Assembly: GCA_041748175.1 (NCBI GenBank)
Contig: JBGTDU010000015.1
Coordinates: 1-51,113 of the forward strand
From: JAHEJB01 sp041748175
Lineage (GTDB): Bacteria > Bacteroidota > Rhodothermia > Rhodothermales > Rubricoccaceae
Length of the DNA: 51,113 nt
Direction of reading: 5' to 3'
This document shows positions 1-9,315 of this stretch, piece by piece. The notes beneath the pieces were generated by a model that was given only the letters and a program-made list of their open reading frames with translations, was not told where the DNA came from and made no database searches. How positions within the stretch are numbered: the stretch's first letter is position 1; the number at the start of each line of letters is the position of its first letter. Made by a program: the position numbers and the translations under genes.

Positions 1-7
1 GTAGCGC

Positions 8-1627
8 ATGACGGAGAACTTCGACTTTCTGGTCATAGGATCAGGCGTCGCCGGCCTAACGTTCGCGTTAAAGGTCGCCGAGCACGGTACGGTCGCGATT
101 GTGACCAAGAAGGCTTCGGCGGAATCCAACACGAACTACGCGCAGGGCGGGATTGCCGCCGTCATGGACCCGGCAGACAATGTGGAAGAGCACATCCAAG
201 ACACGCTGATCGCCGGGGCTGGATTATGCGATGAGGACGTCGTTCGGATTGTTGTGACGGAAGGTCCGGAGCGCGTGCGAGAACTGATGGAGCTAGGCGC
301 GAAATTCGACCGGGAGGCGGGCGGCGAACTGCACCTCGGACGGGAGGGCGGCCACTCCGCCAACCGGATCGTCCATACAGCTGACGTGACGGGGCGAGAA
401 GTGGAGCGCGCGCTGCTTGCCTCGGTGCGGGGCCACCCCAACATCCGCATTTTCGAGTTTCACTTCGTCCTGGAACTCATCACGGAGCACCATCTAGGTG
501 AGAAGGTATCGTCCGTTTGGCCCGATTTGCACTGTTTCGGAGCGTACGTGCTGGACGAGGAAGCTGAGCAGGTCGATACGATCCTCGCCAAGGCAACCTT
601 GCTGGCAGCAGGAGGAGCCGGGCAGGTTTACGCGCACACGACGAATCCCTCCGTGGCAACGGGCGATGGCATTGCCATGGCCTACCGGGCGAAGGCGACC
701 ATCGCGAACATGGAGTTCATTCAATTCCACCCGACGAGCCTCTACCTGCCGGGCGTCGATTTTGGTGGGCGGTCGTTCCTCATCACCGAGGCCGTTCGGG
801 GTGACGGCGGTGTCCTGCGCAACCTCGGCGGTGAACGGTTCATGCTCCGCTATGACGAGCGCGGGGAGCTGGCGCCGCGCGACATCGTAGCCCGCGCCAT
901 CGACGACCAAATGAAGAAGCGGGGCGAGCCACACGTTTGGCTCGACATTTCCCAAAAACCATCGGATGAAATCCTCAGGCACTTCCCAAACATTCAGGAA
1001 ACGTTGCTACTGCACGGCCTCGACATGACGACCGGACCGATACCCGTCGTCCCGGCCGCGCACTACACATGCGGTGGCGTGAAGGTTGACGAATACGCAC
1101 GTACGAGCATCAGCGGCCTGTTTGCGTGCGGAGAGGTCACCTGTTCGGGCCTCCACGGAGCGAACCGGTTGGCGTCCAACTCATTGCTGGAAGCTCTTGT
1201 ATTTGCGCACCGCGCCTTTGCACCGGCCGTCGAATTTGCGGCCGCAAGTGAATTCGAGCGTCGTATCCCCGAATGGGACGAAAGCGGCACAGACAACACG
1301 CACGAGTGGGTTCTTGTTCAGCACAACAAACAGGAAGTCCGCCGACTGATGAGCGATTACGTGGGCATTGTCCGCTCAACATTGCGTCTTGAGCGCGCGG
1401 CCCGTCGGATTGAACTTCTTTACGAAGAAACGGAAGACTTCTACGGACGGACGCGCGTGTCCTCGCCGCTATGTGAGCTGCGGAATCTGATCGCCGTGGC
1501 CCACCTGATCGTCGCGAGCGCTCGCCGACGAACGGAGAGCCGCGGCCTCCATTTCATGGCCGACTTCCCGGAGACGGATCCGGCGCAGCTTCACGACACG
1601 GTCTTCGATTACGCCCCAACGACGTGA
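8..1627 (+). CDS. nadB: L-aspartate oxidase
   Basis: Flavoenzyme that oxidises L-aspartate to iminoaspartate, the first step of de novo NAD synthesis, in the cytoplasm. The 539-residue length is normal for the family. The FAD-binding GSGVAGL loop is at residues 11-17. The succinate dehydrogenase/fumarate reductase-type flavoprotein core follows, with GGHSANRIVHTADVTG near residue 115, EFIQFHPTSLY near 240, HYTCGGVKVD near 350 and SGLHGANRLASNSLLEA near 380. The C-terminal helical domain is complete. GANRLASNSL and the aspartate-oxidase length favour NadB over SdhA/FrdA. The ATG lies only 7 bases from the window edge, so upstream context and promoter are not visible. nadA and nadC are not in the window. 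Family assignment is secure. Confidence 0.97.
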   Translation: MTENFDFLVIGSGVAGLTFALKVAEHGTVAIVTKKASAESNTNYAQGGIAAVMDPADNVEEHIQDTLIAGAGLCDEDVVRIVVTEGPERVRELMELGAKFDREAGGELHLGREGGHSANRIVHTADVTGREVERALLASVRGHPNIRIFEFHFVLELITEHHLGEKVSSVWPDLHCFGAYVLDEEAEQVDTILAKATLLAAGGAGQVYAHTTNPSVATGDGIAMAYRAKATIANMEFIQFHPTSLYLPGVDFGGRSFLITEAVRGDGGVLRNLGGERFMLRYDERGELAPRDIVARAIDDQMKKRGEPHVWLDISQKPSDEILRHFPNIQETLLLHGLDMTTGPIPVVPAAHYTCGGVKVDEYARTSISGLFACGEVTCSGLHGANRLASNSLLEALVFAHRAFAPAVEFAAASEFERRIPEWDESGTDNTHEWVLVQHNKQEVRRLMSDYVGIVRSTLRLERAARRIELLYEETEDFYGRTRVSSPLCELRNLIAVAHLIVASARRRTESRGLHFMADFPETDPAQLHDTVFDYAPTT

Positions 1628-1739
1628 TGCCGACCGTATTGCGCGGGGCATGTTGTGAAATCCCCTCGCATGGGAGTAAGATGATGCTAGAAACGCAGCA
1701 CGTTAAATACCGAAACTTTTCCACAACCGGGAATTGCTC

Positions 1740-1774
1740 TTGACAAAATGGGGGGGGGGGGGGTAGCCTAGATT
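1740..1774 (+). promoter_or_regulatory. promoter-like site with 14-G homopolymer in the spacer
   Basis: A perfect TTGACA box (1740-1745) is followed by AAAT, a run of 14 G (1750-1763), and then two possible -10 boxes. TAGCCT (1764-1769) gives an 18-base spacer and TAGATT (1769-1774) a 23-base spacer. The ATG of the secreted-protein gene is at 1815. A homopolymer between -35 and -10 is the architecture of slipped-strand phase-variable promoters such as Neisseria porA. That it works this way here is inference, and FCB-group promoters often do not follow the TTGACA consensus. Confidence 0.45.
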
Positions 1775-1814
1775 ACACATCACACCATCCGCTCCCGCGA
1801 GGCCGCCCTTCCCC

Positions 1815-4800
1815 ATGCCCGACGCCCGATCAATTGTTCGGCTTTATATGTTCCTTGGGATTGCCTTGTTTGTTGTGCGATCTGCGGGTGGGCAGATCGT
1901 GATTCGGGAGCGGGTTGAGGTCCAATCCTCGCCTGTCGCCCAAGCCGAGGGCGCAGCCCAGACCCCCGGTGAACAACGTCCAGATAGGTCCGACTGCCTA
2001 CAGGCTGCGCTTCCGCGTAACGTCGGCACTCTTCGCCAACTACGACGGGGCTCCCGTTCCCTTCGACGGCGACGTTGTCTTCTCGGGCCTGAGGCCGGAC
2101 AGCACCGCCTTCGAGGTGCACTTTCCGGTGGCGGAACTCGTGCCGGTTCCTGATACGTCTACGGTCCACAATTATGGGTGCAGCCCGGGTGGATATACCT
2201 GGGGATTCTCGAACTACGGGTCGCTCCCGGCCGGATCGGGATTGAGCCACGATAGCTTTAATGGCTGGGTGGAGGTAGGCTGGGCGATTGGGCAGGTGTC
2301 GTTGTCCGGATCGTTTACGCACCCGGACTATGAGCACGTCATTTATGGTCCGAATTACACGCACCAGCCGTACGATCTCCGGAACTCCGAGACGAGCCGA
2401 TATCAGAATTATCCCTATTGCCGCCAGGAGGATGACGCGCGGGTCGATCTGTATGTCGCCGCCTCGGAAGGGGCGCACGTTACCGTGACGTCCTACGCGG
2501 AACTGTACCCTATTGCTCAGGGCTCTACGCCACAGCGGATCCGGGCGACCATCAGCTACCCTTCGCCAACGTCGACGCGGCTGGACGGCGTTCCGGCCCG
2601 GATTGTCCTCGGCCCGGAGGCGGCCCGGCTCGGCTCGCTGAGCGACGCCGTCGGCAACCCGCTTACGGAACCGGTACTGTTCGACGAGCTGGCCAGCTCA
2701 TCCGGGCCCTGGATCCACTATAATCCGGACGGAGCGAAGGATCCGGCCGTCGCCTTCGATCCTGTCGCGGACAGCCTATTTGCAGAAGCGGCCACCGATA
2801 CCGTCTACGTCAACCCGACGCCGGGCGTGATCAACGTGGGCAGCTACAGCTATGTCGTTGTGATCGGCGTGGACACGCTCTCGTACGGGCAAACGGCGGC
2901 GCTAACCATCACGCCGGTCTACGGAGACGGCGAGGCGGTACCGGCACCGGACGACTTCCTGATTGATCACGTGTACATCTACCCGGGCATCGAGCGCGAT
3001 GCGGCGGCACCGACCGGCGAGGCCGAGCGAAAGCGCGAGGCCGCAGAAGGCGAAGCGATGAGCCTGACGAGCCAGCACACACTGCCGACGATCCCGTCGG
3101 AGATCGACGAGTGCTATTATTTCGAGGGTCCGTTCTGGAACCCGCTTGAGTTCGTCGTGCCCGATACGCTGAATGGCATTCCGGTGACGGGCGTGGCCGA
3201 GGGCTGCGGCAACTACGGCTTCACCGCCATCGAGGACGTGCCCTACGGTCTTGCTCGCTCCGGCGCCTTGCAGGTCATTGCGAACCGCGTCTTTCCGCCG
3301 CCGGGGCAGAGTATCGAGACCGGCGCCGAGGCCCAGACGCGGTACGACGGCCGGACGATCTTCGTCGGTGGCGATGGCGTGTACCTCCGCGAGGCGTGGC
3401 TCGAAGCGCAGGCCAGCGCCGACACGATCGCCGTCGGCGAAGCCGCGACGTTCACGGCGCAGTTGGTTGACGTCACGGGCCCGCTGGACCTCGAGCCCGA
3501 GCGCCTGTTCAACATCTGGGCCTACTACTACGAGGACGGGGAAGGGGAAGGCGTGCTGGTGAACGACCGCACGGGCGCCGTAGACGTGGAAGTGGTCGAA
3601 GCGACCTACGCCGACCTCCAGGCCGGCCTGGTGTGCTTCGTGGCGGATACATCCTACACGCCGGGGCCTCCGGCCGCGGCGCTGACGGGTGAGAACGGCC
3701 TCCGCCGCGCCGCACGCCGGCCGGATCGACTCCGACGCCGCGACCAGGCCCGCACCCGGCGCGGAGTGCGACCCGTAGCCCGACTTACCCAGCAGAGCTC
3801 GGCCGAAGGGCAGAACAGCCTGGCCGACGACCTCTACCTCGAGTTCGACATCGAGAGCGACGACTACGCGCTCTACGGGTACGTGGCGCTGGTGGTGACA
3901 GCGGGCGAGCCGGTTGTGAGGCTGCTGAGGCAGAATGATACTGAGGTGACGGAGGGGTATGTGATGGTGAGCAAGGTTCGACCTGACTGGCTTCTGGATA
4001 CGACAGACCAGCAATTCCAGTCACCGTACATAGGTCTGTCCGCTTGGCCGGATGATGGGTTGCCAGGCTCAACTCCACCCACGCAGCATTTCGACCCGGA
4101 TACGTATAGGTTCGAGGCCGTGGGAATCTCGGACACAACAGACGTAGAATTTCGGCTGGAGGTATTGCGAGGCGGGGCGTCCGTGCCAGTATGGACTGAT
4201 GGGTGGGAGAACGGCGCATCAGAGGCGTACGCGTCGTTTAGCACGACCGATGAGGTAGAGCCAGACAGCTCCTGGACCCTTCGTAGCCGTCGCTTTGTTC
4301 GGTTGGTGTCGAACGCTCGGCCTAGTGAGATGCAGGCGGGCACGACCGTTGGTTGCCCCGCGCCCGAATCTTTCGGATGCTATGATGACGAGGTGGCCGG
4401 GTTGCAGACAGTCCGCGTTGAGCTTGGAGACACGCTCAGGGTGTCGGCCTGGACCGGCAGTCTGCGATTGGGTAACTCGGTCGAGCTATCAGTAGGCGAT
4501 CCACAAGGTGTTACGGAAGACGCGGTTGCCACGGGAAGGCTCCGCTTCGTGGAGCTTGCTGGTGTCGCGCATTCGGTGAACACGGATGAGTCGACACGAA
4601 GGGTGAGCGAGGACTGGGCGCAGGCAGGCATTCGCTTCGACCTTTCGGGCCTTGCCCTGGCTGATACGGTGTCGAACGCGCTCGTCCTCTACAACCCCGG
4701 CTACGATCCTGCGACGGGGGCGGGTCACGTTGTCCCCAACGACGGAACGATCAGGGTTGCTGTTGTTCCCGAGCTTGGTGATACCACATTTGTTCATCTC

Positions 4801-5511
4801 GACGTCAGCAGAGATGAGGACCTCGATATCGTAGCCCAGCAACTCGCGAATGAGATCGGCATGGAATTACCCGGTGCTTTCTCCGCAAGGCACAACGACG
4901 GATCAGTGAGGAAGGGTATCGTAGTGGCTGGCAAGGGCCTCCGTACGGAGTTCGTTTGGGACGTGGGCTCTACGGACATTCGCATTGAGCGACATTTAAT
5001 CAACTTCGATACGCTTTCTACAGACAAGTACCAGCTGAGTCTGAACATTATGGGTTTGAACTACAAAGACGAGGATGATGCCACGGTAGATGTGATCGCA
5101 CTTGGTCCTGGCACGCTTTCTTTGACGAATGCCACCGCGCGGTCGGGTGGAGACAACGACTCACGACGGTACTGGACTCCCGGGATCTCCAATACGGTGC
5201 TCATCCGATCCAGAGCGCTGAATGGAGACGACCACCAACAACCGGTGACGCTCGGCCACGAGATCGGCCACGTGCTCTTCGACGAGGAGTTCGCTGGAGA
5301 TAACGAGAGCAATCACTCGGTCGACTTCGTAAACATCATGAGCATACCTTTTTTTATTATTGACGAGCAGCCGGATGGACGAAAAAGGCTCACCCCCATT
5401 CAACAGAACGACGCGCGAACGGACAGCGGTAGCGCGACGCCAGTGCCGCTTCTGAACAGTGGAACGGAAGGCACGGGTAATCGGATCATCCATGCTAGGC
5501 GAGGTAGATAA
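1815..5511 (+). CDS. large secreted metzincin-like protein, reading frame broken near the N-terminus
   Basis: The signal peptide (MPDARSIVRLYMFLGIALF and on to about residue 26) is read from the ATG at 1815. The body of about 1,180 residues is open in the +1-shifted frame up to 5511. Removing one C from the C5 run at 1963-1967 joins the frames as AEGAAQTPVNNVQIGP, so the break is either a real one-base insertion or a sequence error. The body is rich in beta-strand-like, Asp/Thr-rich segments and has no family I recognise. Near the C-terminus HEIGH (5257-5271) and a following NIMS resemble the zinc site and Met-turn of metzincins, but the usual third ligand position holds Glu. An arginine-rich stretch at about 3689-3790 looks like out-of-frame sequence. 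The next gene starts 3 bases after the stop, so an operon is likely. Export is well supported; peptidase activity is inference. Confidence 0.6.
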
Positions 5512-5514
5512 CAA

Positions 5515-7428
5515 ATGGCAAGGGCACTCCTAGTTGGAAAGGCGTTTTGGATGACAGCGGGGTTCGTACTAGGCGCGACCGTGGCCGGCCTGTCTGCGTC
5601 GGCACAATCGCTGAACAGGCCGGAAGATTGTCAGTACCGTATGTGCGAGGAGAACGGCTATGGGTGCTACCTCGATCCCACGTCGATGTCGGCCGAGGAG
5701 GCCTGGCAGCGCGTCGAGCAAATCGACTACCGGCCTTACTACTTCGATGACCTACTGGCGCGGGCGACTGCTTCGGGCGATCCAGACTTCATCCAGAGAC
5801 TGGAAGCTTATGCGCGGCGGCGATCAGGGTGGCCTGGCAACTTCACTCACGTGTACGAGGTGCTGACGGCGATCCGGCTGCTCGGTGCGCCGAGGTCATT
5901 CTTCTGGTGGAGAGCGCTTGATGCTGAGCGTGATCCGATTCTGGCCACCGCAGCGATTGAGGTGCTGGGCCAGGAACCGGACTCAGCGGAGTTGGGCGTG
6001 CTGGATACCATATATCCGTTTCCTACTCCCGTAAACGGCATAGGAGCCGGGCTAAGCGGCTACAGCGCGACTCTCTACCAGTCCCAAAGGGTAACGTTCT
6101 TGCCTGTTAACGAACGCGCACGTGTGCTCACGTACATGTCGGTAGGCATAGCCGGTGCCACGCGCGAATGGGCCAGGAGTCGGCTTCGTCTTCTTTACCA
6201 GGAGGAACCAGGCATCGTAGATGCGGCAATCGCGGCGTACCCGTCTGTGCCGGGAGTGCGTCCGGGTGAGCCACCTGTACCGCCACCTCCTGGGGGTACG
6301 TGCTATGACGATCCTGCGGAGCGGATACGGCAGACCCTTCTGGATGTAGCGCAGGCGCCTCCAACGTTGATTCCTGAGCCGTTTCCTGAGCCGGTGATCC
6401 CGCCGGAAGATCCTGGCGCCGATGTCCTACCGATTCTGGAATGCATGGATGCGGTTGGGGCGGGCGAACTGACTGCGGTCTTCGGTTATAACAACTTGAC
6501 GGGTGAACCCGTGACCGTGTCACACGGAGCGTCCAATGAGGTTACGCCCGCGAGCTACCACGGACTGCAGCCGGAGATATTCGACTTACCGACGCTCGAT
6601 CCGAACGACCCCGGCCGAACGCCCCCCTACCCCGGTTTCGCCTGGAAGGTCACGTTCGACTCCACCGAGACCGTCACCTGGACGCTGCCCGGCGGCACAG
6701 CCATTGCGTCTGCTTTCTCGCCGCGCTGCGACGGCTCCGAGCCGGACGCCCCCGACCTCACCACTCTCCCCGCAGCCGCATCGATCTCGTCGGCCACGTT
6801 CGATCCCCGCTTTCAGGGCACGGACTTCCTCCTTTCCGGCTTGGACCACGACATCGACGGCAACGCCACGGGCTCAGGCGACGACCGCCACGCATTGGCT
6901 GTCCCTGACCTTGCAGCGCAAATTGCAGCAGTGGTTGCGTTGGACCTGAACCAGCACGCGCTGCTGGAAGGATCCGGGCCGTCGCCGGATGTGGCCGTGG
7001 AGGCCCTGCCGCTGGACGTAAACGCGCTAGCGGATGTGCTCCTCGCCCGCCAGGGTGTCATCATGCTGGATAGTTTGCAGGTGGACGACCTCGGCAGCGA
7101 GGGCAACCCCATCGTTGCCTACGCCACAGGCGACGAGATGGGCCGGGACAGCCTGGTCGTGCGTGGCACGATGCACGGCTACGGCGTGCTCATCGTGGAT
7201 GGCTACGTACGTTTCCGGCGCAAGGCCACGTGGCACGGTCTCGTGATCGTGCGGCCCGGCGCTTCGACGCGTGCGCACCTCTCGATGCGCAAGGACGGAG
7301 ATATCGTCGGCGCGGCCGTGGTCTCCAGCCCCTCGGGCGAGGCTGTGCTCCGCTTCAACCAGAAGGGCACCATCCGCTGGAGCCGCGAGGCGCTGGAGAT
7401 GGTTCAAGGGTTACTCGACGTCCCGTAG
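5515..7428 (+). CDS. exported protein of unknown function
   Basis: 637 residues with an N-terminal signal peptide (hydrophobic stretch WMTAGFVLGATVAGLSASAQ, predicted cleavage after about residue 31). Residues about 50-220 are helical and resemble a repeat scaffold. A Pro-rich linker (PPVPPPPGG) follows near 262. The last 150 residues are Gly/Val-rich, alternating beta-strands (VRGTMHGYGVLIVDGYV, WHGLVIVRPGA) similar in style to C-terminal regions of pilus-associated PilX-like proteins, but I cannot assign a family. It starts 3 bases after the preceding secreted metzincin-like gene and precedes a type IX sorting-domain protein, so the three may form one surface-protein unit. It carries no recognisable sorting domain of its own. 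Function unknown. Confidence 0.8.
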   Translation: MARALLVGKAFWMTAGFVLGATVAGLSASAQSLNRPEDCQYRMCEENGYGCYLDPTSMSAEEAWQRVEQIDYRPYYFDDLLARATASGDPDFIQRLEAYARRRSGWPGNFTHVYEVLTAIRLLGAPRSFFWWRALDAERDPILATAAIEVLGQEPDSAELGVLDTIYPFPTPVNGIGAGLSGYSATLYQSQRVTFLPVNERARVLTYMSVGIAGATREWARSRLRLLYQEEPGIVDAAIAAYPSVPGVRPGEPPVPPPPGGTCYDDPAERIRQTLLDVAQAPPTLIPEPFPEPVIPPEDPGADVLPILECMDAVGAGELTAVFGYNNLTGEPVTVSHGASNEVTPASYHGLQPEIFDLPTLDPNDPGRTPPYPGFAWKVTFDSTETVTWTLPGGTAIASAFSPRCDGSEPDAPDLTTLPAAASISSATFDPRFQGTDFLLSGLDHDIDGNATGSGDDRHALAVPDLAAQIAAVVALDLNQHALLEGSGPSPDVAVEALPLDVNALADVLLARQGVIMLDSLQVDDLGSEGNPIVAYATGDEMGRDSLVVRGTMHGYGVLIVDGYVRFRRKATWHGLVIVRPGASTRAHLSMRKDGDIVGAAVVSSPSGEAVLRFNQKGTIRWSREALEMVQGLLDVP

Positions 7429-7480
7429 TGAATTGCCACGACATTATCGATGGTCAATCATCCCCCAAAACAACCAACGG

Positions 7481-7623
7481 GTCATTCCCGTGAAGACGGG
7501 AATCCATTCAACAATTCAGCTTCCCGGTGCGTGATGCTTGGAATCTACCTGACCAGCACACACTTTTCTAAAAGACCAATCCGCTAACCTGCGGAATGGA
7601 TCCCCGACCAAGCCGGGGATGAC
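7481..7623. repeat. pair of inverted palindromic repeats (REP/MITE-like)
   Basis: The left unit at 7481-7509 contains ATTCCCGT/ACGGGAAT (7484-7491 and 7496-7503) around a GAAG loop. The right unit at 7594-7623 contains ATCCCCG/CGGGGAT (7600-7606 and 7614-7620). Read on opposite strands, both units start GTCAT and end GGGAATCCATTC or GGGGATCCATTC, so they form an inverted pair about 85 bases apart in the gap before the sorting-domain gene. GTCATTCCCG...CGGGAATCCA repeats are common intergenic elements in many bacteria. No transposase is nearby. Confidence 0.65.
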
Positions 7624-7649
7624 GTTGTTGGTTGTTTACATATAATCCG

Positions 7650-8309
7650 ATGCTCAACCGAACCACGCTACTCCTTGTCCTCGCGGCCTCGCTCGCGTTT
7701 GGTGCTGCAGCCCAGGACATTCCCGAACCCCACCGCCTGCCCTTCGCCTCGGAAGGCAACACGCTGGAGCTTGCCGTGGCCAACACGTCGGCGGAAGCCG
7801 CACTTGAGAACGTATCGGTTCGCGTGGAGAGCGCCCCGACGTGGCTGATCTTCTCAGTCAATCAAACCGAACTGGACGCCATCGCCTCCGGCGAAGAAGC
7901 CACGGCGGCGTTCACGTTTGATGTGGACCGCAGTGCACCGGTCGGCGAAACCGCCGAGGTTGTCTTCCACATAGAAAGCGCCGCGGGCGTTCTTTCCACG
8001 AAGACCATCCATTTGGAGGTGGAAGCCCCGCGCGCATTCTCCCTGAGTCCGAACTACCCGAACCCATTCAACCCGGCGACGACGCTGGCGTTTGAGCTTC
8101 CACAGGCCAGCCGCGTGACGCTCACAGTTTTTGACGTGCTGGGCCGCGAGATCGTCCGCCTGGCCGAAGGCGACTTCGAGCCCGGCCGCCACGAGTTGGT
8201 ATTCGACGCACGGGATGCGGCGAGCGGCCTCTACATCGCGAGGATGGTAGCCGAGGGGGAAGAAGGCAACATCTCGACGAAGATCAGACGGATGACATTG
8301 GTGAAGTAA
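7650..8309 (+). CDS. secreted protein with type IX secretion C-terminal sorting domain
   Basis: 219 residues from the ATG at 7650; a TTG at 7632 in the same frame is the alternative. Signal peptide LLLVLAASLAFGAAAQ. Residues about 20-125 form an Ig-like domain with sequence typical of bacterial surface proteins. From about residue 129 comes a classical type A type IX sorting domain: SPNYPNPFNPATTLAFELP, a VFDVLGREIVRL strand, SGLYIARM and a terminal KIRRMTLVK. Proteins with this domain cross the outer membrane through the type IX system and are usually anchored at the surface or released. A TATAAT at 7641-7646 sits only 3 bases before the ATG and would give an essentially leaderless transcript if used, but this is speculative. 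A decayed copy of the 3' half lies at about 21870-22151. Confidence 0.88.
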   Translation: MLNRTTLLLVLAASLAFGAAAQDIPEPHRLPFASEGNTLELAVANTSAEAALENVSVRVESAPTWLIFSVNQTELDAIASGEEATAAFTFDVDRSAPVGETAEVVFHIESAAGVLSTKTIHLEVEAPRAFSLSPNYPNPFNPATTLAFELPQASRVTLTVFDVLGREIVRLAEGDFEPGRHELVFDARDAASGLYIARMVAEGEEGNISTKIRRMTLVK

Positions 8310-8372
8310 GGGGAATCTTCTACCGTTCTCGATCTGCACAGAACTGGGCTTGCACCGATCCCCGCGGTCCAG

Positions 8373-8540
8373 CTAGGGGCCTGTCGGACTTAGGCAGATT
8401 CTACTGCGGCGGCGGTTAATCGGCCCATTTCTCCGCTCTTTTTCGATACATAGTCTCGCTATGCGCCTCAAAAGAGCGAACAACTGGTCTCGATTACCCA
8501 CTCGCCTCGTAACGAACCCCTAAGTCCGACAGACCCCTAG
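8373..8540. mobile_element. MITE-like element with 20-bp terminal inverted repeats
   Basis: The left end (8373-8392) and right end (8521-8540) are inverted copies differing at one base, both starting CTAGGGG and ending GTCGGACTTA. The match extends about two further bases inward. CTAG at both tips could be a target duplication or part of the terminus. Inside is a 9-bp hairpin, CGCTCTTTT (8434-8442) with AAAAGAGCG (8470-8478). There is no coding capacity in 168 bases. The layout is that of a non-autonomous derivative of a DDE-type insertion sequence; the parent element is not in the window. A 15-base match to one terminus occurs at 31221. Confidence 0.75.
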
Positions 8541-8734
8541 ACCAACTCGAATCCTCAACTTCCGCTGAGGTATGCACTTCGTAAAGACGCAAGCATTCTC
8601 AGTGAAGGGGGCGTTTGCGGCTAACAAATGCCGTTTCGTTGTTCTTCGTCGAAGTCGTTGACGGCCTCAGATCATTGCCTCAGGTTCTTCAATCCCCGTA
8701 TATTCTGTCGTCCTGAACACTGGGGCAGCAGTTT

Positions 8735-8807
8735 GAGGCGGGGCTCCCGCCTCTTGTTGTTTCTGAGCTACCGCACAGACGACGCCTGTTCCTGGAACGG
8801 GCGTTTT
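8735..8807 (+). promoter_or_regulatory. two leader hairpins before rimP, the second terminator-like
   Basis: Hairpin 1: GAGGCGGG (8735-8742) pairs with CCCGCCTC (8746-8753) over a 3-base loop and is followed by TTGTTGTTT. Hairpin 2: CGCCTGTTC (8783-8791) pairs with GAACGGGCG (8795-8803) with one G-U wobble and a CTG loop, and is followed directly by TTTT (8804-8807), 4 bases before the rimP ATG at 8812. Both could act as attenuators for the transcription/translation operon. Leader control of rimP-nusA operons is known in Escherichia coli; its presence here is inferred from structure only. Confidence 0.45.
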
Positions 8808-8811
8808 CCGT

Positions 8812-9288
8812 ATGAACCCACCACCAACTTTCGAATCCTTGGAAGCCCGCCTTCATCATCTCGCTGAGGAAGCCGTGGCCGACACGAACGTTTTCGTCGT
8901 TGATGTGGACGTTCGTGGGCGCACAGGAAGCCGCGTGGTGGAGGTTTACATCGACAGCGACGCGGGCGTCGGCGTTGGCGAGATCGCCGAAACGAGCCGT
9001 CGCCTCAGTTTCCTCCTTGATACAGAAGACCCGATAGTGGGCCATTACACGCTGAATGTTTCCTCGCCCGGAGTCAATCGGTCGCTGGTTGACCCGCGTC
9101 AATATCCACGTCACATCGGTCGCGATTTGCGCGTCGCCTACATGCTGGACGCCGAGGCATTGACGGCCAAAGGCAAGCTTGCCGCCGTGGCGGGCGATGC
9201 CATCGCACTGAGCTTCCCGGGCCAGGAAAATCCCGTCGAAATCCCTTTCTCCGCAATCAGCGAGGCGTTTGTCGAGCTACCGTGGTAG
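8812..9288 (+). CDS. rimP: ribosome maturation factor RimP
   Basis: 158 residues, normal for RimP, a cytoplasmic factor needed for maturation of the 30S subunit. The N-terminal domain carries the family pattern VVEVYIDSDAGVGVGEIAET, followed by SRRLSFLLDTEDPI and YTLNVSSPGVNRSL (the conserved VSSPG motif). The smaller C-terminal SH3-like domain ends IPFSAISEAFVE, the usual position for the IPFxxIxxA motif. It is the first gene of the nusA-infB cluster, 27 bases before nusA. Upstream lie two hairpins, the second with a T-tract almost touching the start codon. No Shine-Dalgarno sequence is visible. Confidence 0.93.
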   Translation: MNPPPTFESLEARLHHLAEEAVADTNVFVVDVDVRGRTGSRVVEVYIDSDAGVGVGEIAETSRRLSFLLDTEDPIVGHYTLNVSSPGVNRSLVDPRQYPRHIGRDLRVAYMLDAEALTAKGKLAAVAGDAIALSFPGQENPVEIPFSAISEAFVELPW

Positions 9289-9315
9289 CCGCGCCCCGAA
9301 CCCTCCCCGACCCCC

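Noticed and set aside
1636..1670. Terminator after nadB (GCGCGGGG...CCCCTCGC)
   Set aside because: Interrupted stem, 13-base loop and no T-tract.
2902..4014. 370-codon minus-strand frame inside the large secreted gene
   Set aside because: No start context, no recognisable domain and basic low-complexity composition; a shadow of the plus-strand gene.
8628..8867. 79-codon plus-strand frame before rimP
   Set aside because: Runs through the leader hairpins and overlaps the rimP start; no protein-like features.
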